Source of the DNA: Domibacillus sp. | Lineage (GTDB): Bacteria; Bacillota; Bacilli; Bacillales; Domibacillaceae | Direction of reading: 5' to 3' | Assembly (NCBI GenBank): GCA_031177795.1 | Contig: JAPSKG010000023.1 | Location: 1 to 16,247, forward strand | DNA length: 16,247 bases | In this document: piece after piece, positions 13,199-16,247 of the stretch | Layout of the letters: every line of letters begins with the position of its first letter | Numbering within the stretch: position 1 is the stretch's first letter | Notes under the pieces: model-generated | The model's input: the letters and a program-made list of their open reading frames with translations, nothing else | The model's database searches: none | What the model was told of the DNA's origin: nothing | Position numbers and translations under genes: made by a program

Positions 13199-14101
13199 TT
13201 AGTAAACCGCAAATGGGTCTTCTTCCGTGTATCCCGTATGGCTCGCAAGCCTGATTAAGCTTTTCATTCCATTTTCTTCAATAAATTGGCGGGCCCGCTC
13301 ATCTGTACCCGAAAACAGCGCTTTGTCAAACGTCCAGTCAAGCGGCACGTCACAATGGATTTCTGCTAATTTTTCTGATATACGGAGCATTTCTGTTCCT
13401 TCTACCAGCTTTTTACGGACAGAAGGCGTTAGTTGATCCAGCCCGTTCAAAACACCTTCTATAGTCCCAAACTGCTGAATAAGCTTTAATGCCGTTTTTT
13501 CCCCAATGCCTTTTACGCCAGGGTACCCGTCTGCCGCATCTCCCATGAGCGCTTTTACAAAATGAAACTGTGCCGGTTCAATACCGTATTCCTCGCGAAA
13601 AAGCGATGCATCGTATGCTTTCCAGTTTCCATATCCTGTTTGAAGAAGCCAAACATAATGATGCTCGCCCAAGAGCTGTAAAAGATCACGGTCTCCCGTT
13701 AAAATGTAGGTTTCGATTCCTTCTGCACGTTTAGAAATGGTTCCGATGCAATCGTCTGCTTCATAGTTTTTCACTCCAGCATTTTGTAAAGAAAAAGCAT
13801 CAGTAGCTTGCTGTGCAAGTGCAAACTGCGGCACAAGCTCAGCAGGAGGCGAAGGGCGGTGCGCTTTGTAAGAATCAAACATCTCAGTCCGGAACGTGTC
13901 TTTTCCCATATCCCAGCAAACCGTAATGTGCGTCGGACGAATTTTATCAGCTGCCGCAAACAAGTGGCGAATCAACCCGTGAACAGCATTTGTCGGCACA
14001 CCGTGTTCATTGATCATGAACCGTCCGCTTGGCGCCGTTTGAAAAAAAGACCGGAACAGCAAGGCCATTCCGTCCACAAGCAGCAGTTTTTCACTTCCCA
14101 T
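13199..14101 (-). CDS. ypcP: 5'-3' exonuclease / flap endonuclease YpcP (FEN)
   Basis: Stand-alone version of the 5'-nuclease domain of DNA polymerase I; removes RNA primers and flaps during Okazaki fragment maturation. The 300 residues show the metal-binding acids: LLVDGMALLFRSFF, ITVCWDMGKDTFRTE, NYEADDCIGTI, ILTGDRDLLQL and GDAADGYPGV, followed by the helix-hairpin-helix VKGIGEKTALKLIQQFG. I use the ATG at 14101, which gives the usual N-terminus MGSEKLLLVDG and has AAAGGCGG about 6-7 bases upstream; a longer frame to 14155 would extend into the sulfurtransferase gene. It overlaps the sulfurtransferase stop by 11 bases, so it belongs to the dynA-side operon. No sharp terminator follows. Confidence 0.92.
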   Translation of the reverse strand: MGSEKLLLVDGMALLFRSFFQTAPSGRFMINEHGVPTNAVHGLIRHLFAAADKIRPTHITVCWDMGKDTFRTEMFDSYKAHRPSPPAELVPQFALAQQATDAFSLQNAGVKNYEADDCIGTISKRAEGIETYILTGDRDLLQLLGEHHYVWLLQTGYGNWKAYDASLFREEYGIEPAQFHFVKALMGDAADGYPGVKGIGEKTALKLIQQFGTIEGVLNGLDQLTPSVRKKLVEGTEMLRISEKLAEIHCDVPLDWTFDKALFSGTDERARQFIEENGMKSLIRLASHTGYTEEDPFAVY

Positions 14102-14915
14102 CAATGTTCCGCCTTTCCGTTTCAATTGGGCGGGACGGATCACTTGACCATTCACTGTAGCTGCCTGGATACAGCTTTACGTTAGTGTATCCTGCCATTT
14201 TCAATGCTATAATATTTGGCGTTGCGGAAACACCTGAACCACAATACACAATTACGGGTTCATTTTGTTTGATACCTCGAAAACGGGCTTTTTGTTCATC
14301 CTCATTTTTCCATCTGCTTTCTTTAAGACCTTCCGCAAAAAAACAGTTGACCGCTCCGGGAATATGCCCGGGCACCCGGTCAAGCGGTTCTGTTAAACCA
14401 AGATAGCGTTCTGGAGCACGCGAATCGATTAACCGGGCTTTGCCTTTCTCCACTTCTTCAATAGAGGCGCGCATGTTTGGCTGCAGCTCAATATCAAAAG
14501 AAGCAAAGCTCGGTTTGGGTGTTTCGGCTGTAACAGGAAAGCCTTTTGCAACCCATTCATCAAAACCTCCATCTAAAATATGTACTTTTTGATGGCCTGC
14601 GTAAGAAAGCAGCCACCAAAGCCTTCCGGCAAACATAGAGACGCCGTCATCGTACGCTACAACCGTTGAGTTATTCGAAACACCGCAGCTTTCCATAAAG
14701 GCTTTAAATTCCAGCATGTCCGGGAGCGGGTGCCTTCCTCCCATTTTTCCTTTTTCACCTGATAAATGATGATCCAAGTGCGCATAAAAAGCGCCTGGAA
14801 TATGGTTTTTTTCATAAAGTGCTGCCCCTTCTTGAGGGTCAGCCAAGTTAAACCGGCAGTCAAAAACCACTACGTCTTTTTTTTGATTGTTGAGCCATTC
14901 TGCTGTGACGATCAT
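14091..14915 (-). CDS. Tandem-rhodanese sulfurtransferase (thiosulfate / 3-mercaptopyruvate type)
   Basis: Moves sulfane sulfur to a thiol or cyanide acceptor in the cytoplasm. The 274 residues comprise two rhodanese domains: an inactive first (VVVFDCRFNL, HIPGAFYAHLDHHLSG, GRLWWLLSYAGHQKVHILDGG) and an active second (ARLIDSRAPERYLG, GHIPGAVN, VIVYCGSGVSATPNI). The active loop CGSGVS is closer to the 3-mercaptopyruvate pattern (CGSGVTA) than to the charged loop of thiosulfate enzymes, but substrate cannot be decided by eye. The ATG at 14915 has GGAGCGG upstream. It overlaps the small Cys protein upstream by about 56 bases and ypcP downstream by 11. Confidence 0.92.
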   Translation of the reverse strand: MIVTAEWLNNQKKDVVVFDCRFNLADPQEGAALYEKNHIPGAFYAHLDHHLSGEKGKMGGRHPLPDMLEFKAFMESCGVSNNSTVVAYDDGVSMFAGRLWWLLSYAGHQKVHILDGGFDEWVAKGFPVTAETPKPSFASFDIELQPNMRASIEEVEKGKARLIDSRAPERYLGLTEPLDRVPGHIPGAVNCFFAEGLKESRWKNEDEQKARFRGIKQNEPVIVYCGSGVSATPNIIALKMAGYTNVKLYPGSYSEWSSDPSRPIETERRNIDGK

Positions 14916-15099
14916 TTAACCGCTCCTTTTCCATTAATTTTTGAACATTTTCTTTTGGGTTCCAGCAGGTAAACCGGTAGCCCGGATTCGTTTCGAACCC
15001 GAGCCGTCGGCATGTATACATCATTTTAGCAGGTTTTTTTTCCGCCTGGAAATGCTGGCATGTTGCACAAGCATGAAAACGCGAATTAAGAAATGTCAC
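14860..15099 (-). CDS. Small four-cysteine protein of unknown function
   Basis: I do not recognise the family. The 79-residue product has a zinc-ribbon-like spacing: HACATCQHF, MMYTCRRLGF and YRFTCWNP, i.e. Cys-x-x-Cys and two further Cys, followed by a charged helical tail (ENVQKLMEKERLNDRHSR, KKRR). The frame stays open upstream to 15171 but that part overlaps dynA. I choose GTG at 15099, which reads MTFLNSRFHACATC and overlaps the end of dynA (stop at 15086) by 14 bases; its ribosome site (GGGA) is weak. The ATG at 15120 is the alternative. The long overlap with the next gene (56 bases) is unusual, but the Cys-rich core lies largely outside the overlaps, which argues for a real gene. Confidence 0.65.
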   Translation of the reverse strand: MTFLNSRFHACATCQHFQAEKKPAKMMYTCRRLGFETNPGYRFTCWNPKENVQKLMEKERLNDRHSRMAQQSKKRRSGF

Positions 15100-16247
15100 G
15101 AAGAATCGTTTCCCACTCATCAATTTGTTCACTGTGCTCCAGTGCTTCAAGCCAAGCTGCAAACTGTTCATTTACATCAAGAGACGCGGCTTTCTTCACT
15201 TTTTCCGTTCCCTGCTCCATAAATAGGTTTGCATGTTTTTCTAAAGCTGTTTTTTGTTCATCCAAATACTGATCTGCCATTTTTTCAATAATGCTTTGAA
15301 GCTCCTGCATCATTTTTTGTTTTTCATTTTTCTCAAAAAACGACTTTGCGTTTTTAAATAATGATAGTGCTTTTGCAAATGGTTCAAAAGAAATGTTTTT
15401 AAAAGCTGTTTGAAAATCTGGAACTTCCATTTTCCCCGCGTCAGGAAGGGAAAGCAGCAGCTCGGATTCAATCATTGCTGCTTTATTTGCCAGACGTTCA
15501 TGTTTTTCTTGAAGAAGCTTTACTCCGTGATTTTCCACTCGAATTGATGTAGCACGCATTTCTTGTGCAAGATCGTAGCCAACCGACTGAAGCAATTCGC
15601 TTAGTGCTTTTTGAAGAGCTTGTTTTATATCGCTTTGGCTGCTTAAAGTAGCCGGATTAAACGATTCCTTGAAAAAGTCAGAAAAACGGTAAAACACGCG
15701 CTGTTTAATATAGTAAACAAGTTCCCCGAGCTCCTGCGACATCCGCTTTTTCTCTAAGTCGGCTGTTTCCCCTTGAATAGCTGCAGTCATTTGAAACTGC
15801 TTCTCGTTTAGTTCCGCTTTTTTCTGCTCTCGGTTATTGCGGTTTTGTTTTGCTGTTTCAATTAATTTTTTGAGCTGAAGAACGCCGCGGCTGGCTTCTG
15901 CCCGGGCAGACTGAACAGCCATTTGAGCAAGGTCATTTGATAAAAATGTCCGGAATGGCTCTTTAAATTGTTTCATCCCTGATTGAGGATGATCCCATTC
16001 TTCCCGCATTGCTTCTTGCACAGCAAGCATGCTTGAAACCCCGTAAAGCCTTGGGAAACGGATTCCGTATTGCAGCAGCTGGTCGCGGACATATGTTTTC
16101 ACTTCACTTAACTCTTCTTTATTTGCAGCAAGGTCGATGGCATTAATAATAAAAAACATTTTATCCAGCTCAAATGCATCTTTTACACGGCCAAGCTGAA
16201 TTAAAAATTCCCGGTCTGCTTTTGAGAAAGCATGATTATAATACGTC
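15086..16247 (-). CDS. dynA: Dynamin-like GTPase DynA, C-terminal part (cut by window edge)
   Basis: Bacterial dynamin that tethers and fuses membranes and aids membrane repair under stress; in B. subtilis DynA is a fused protein of about 1190 residues with two dynamin units. About 386 residues are visible, entering from the right edge in frame as TYYNHAFSKADREFLIQLGR, then LDKMFFIINAIDLA, whose N-x-x-D is the G4 guanine-specificity motif. After it come long charged helices (KKLIETAKQNRNNREQKKAE; HERLANKAAMIESELL; KNEKQKMMQELQSIIEKM) forming the stalk, ending at the TAA at 15086. An internal ATG at 16159 is not the real start. The stop overlaps the start of the small Cys protein. Confidence 0.9.
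   Translation of the reverse strand, partial: TYYNHAFSKADREFLIQLGRVKDAFELDKMFFIINAIDLAANKEELSEVKTYVRDQLLQYGIRFPRLYGVSSMLAVQEAMREEWDHPQSGMKQFKEPFRTFLSNDLAQMAVQSARAEASRGVLQLKKLIETAKQNRNNREQKKAELNEKQFQMTAAIQGETADLEKKRMSQELGELVYYIKQRVFYRFSDFFKESFNPATLSSQSDIKQALQKALSELLQSVGYDLAQEMRATSIRVENHGVKLLQEKHERLANKAAMIESELLLSLPDAGKMEVPDFQTAFKNISFEPFAKALSLFKNAKSFFEKNEKQKMMQELQSIIEKMADQYLDEQKTALEKHANLFMEQGTEKVKKAASLDVNEQFAAWLEALEHSEQIDEWETILRDIS

Noticed and set aside
1..16247. CRISPR array, insertion sequence, tRNA or rRNA genes
   Set aside because: No regularly spaced repeats, no transposase-like frame with terminal inverted repeats and no tRNA or rRNA signatures were seen on either strand.

Overview
The window reads as chromosomal DNA of a low-to-moderate GC Firmicute of the family Bacillaceae. 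The support is gene content and neighbourhood: ypmR-ypmS-msrA-msrB, thyA-dfrA, brxA (yphP), cvfC (ypgR), mntR, ypeQ, ypeP, ypdQ, ypcP and the dynamin gene dynA (ypbR) are the gene set found around ypb-ypp in Bacillus subtilis. Strong GGAGG ribosome sites and many TTG or GTG starts fit this. Almost everything is on the minus strand; the only convincing plus-strand gene is ypdQ.

From left to right: (1) about 1-2190, a tight minus-strand operon ypmR-ypmS-msrA-msrB (lipoprotein esterase, membrane-anchored protein, the two methionine sulfoxide reductases); msrB runs off the left edge. (2) About 2320-3806, a decayed patch: a 5'-truncated, frameshifted degV remnant and a CwlC-like N-acetylmuramoyl-L-alanine amidase whose SPOR domain is cut by a one-base homopolymer frameshift. 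(3) 3929-6896, a complete three-gene ABC importer of the TrpXYZ type (binding lipoprotein, permease, ATPase) with its own promoter, an internal hairpin and a strong terminator. (4) 7029-11163, an operon in which cvfC, brxA, a ypiP-type methyltransferase, thyA and dfrA overlap or nearly touch. (5) 11188-13047, mntR with its own terminator, the small zinc-finger gene ypeQ, and two divergent RNase H-fold genes (ypeP and ypdQ). (6) 13199-16247, dynA (3' part), a small four-cysteine protein, a tandem-rhodanese sulfurtransferase and the ypcP 5'-3' exonuclease / flap endonuclease, all overlapping.

The standout is in region 4. The thymidylate synthase gene is split by 295 bases (7860-8154) that are not a decayed insertion but a compact group I self-splicing intron closely resembling the phage T4 td intron (subgroup IA2). 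P1 to P9.2 can be drawn, the core segments match td, the 5' exon ends in U and the intron ends in G. Removing it joins codon 220 (Arg) to codon 221 (Ser) in frame and restores a normal 317-residue, L. casei-type thymidylate synthase. The intron has no homing endonuclease: its P6a loop is only 15 nt. It sits 7 codons upstream of the place I remember for the T4 td intron. A bacterial housekeeping dTMP-synthesis operon therefore appears to depend on RNA splicing. Automated annotation would probably call this gene a broken pair of thyA fragments.

Functionally, thyA and dfrA form the dTMP cycle (ThyA makes dihydrofolate and DHFR recycles it). BrxA, MsrA and MsrB are thiol or methionine redox repair proteins of bacillithiol-using Firmicutes. 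YpcP, and possibly YpeP and YpdQ, act on RNA-DNA or flap substrates. MntR is the manganese-dependent repressor.
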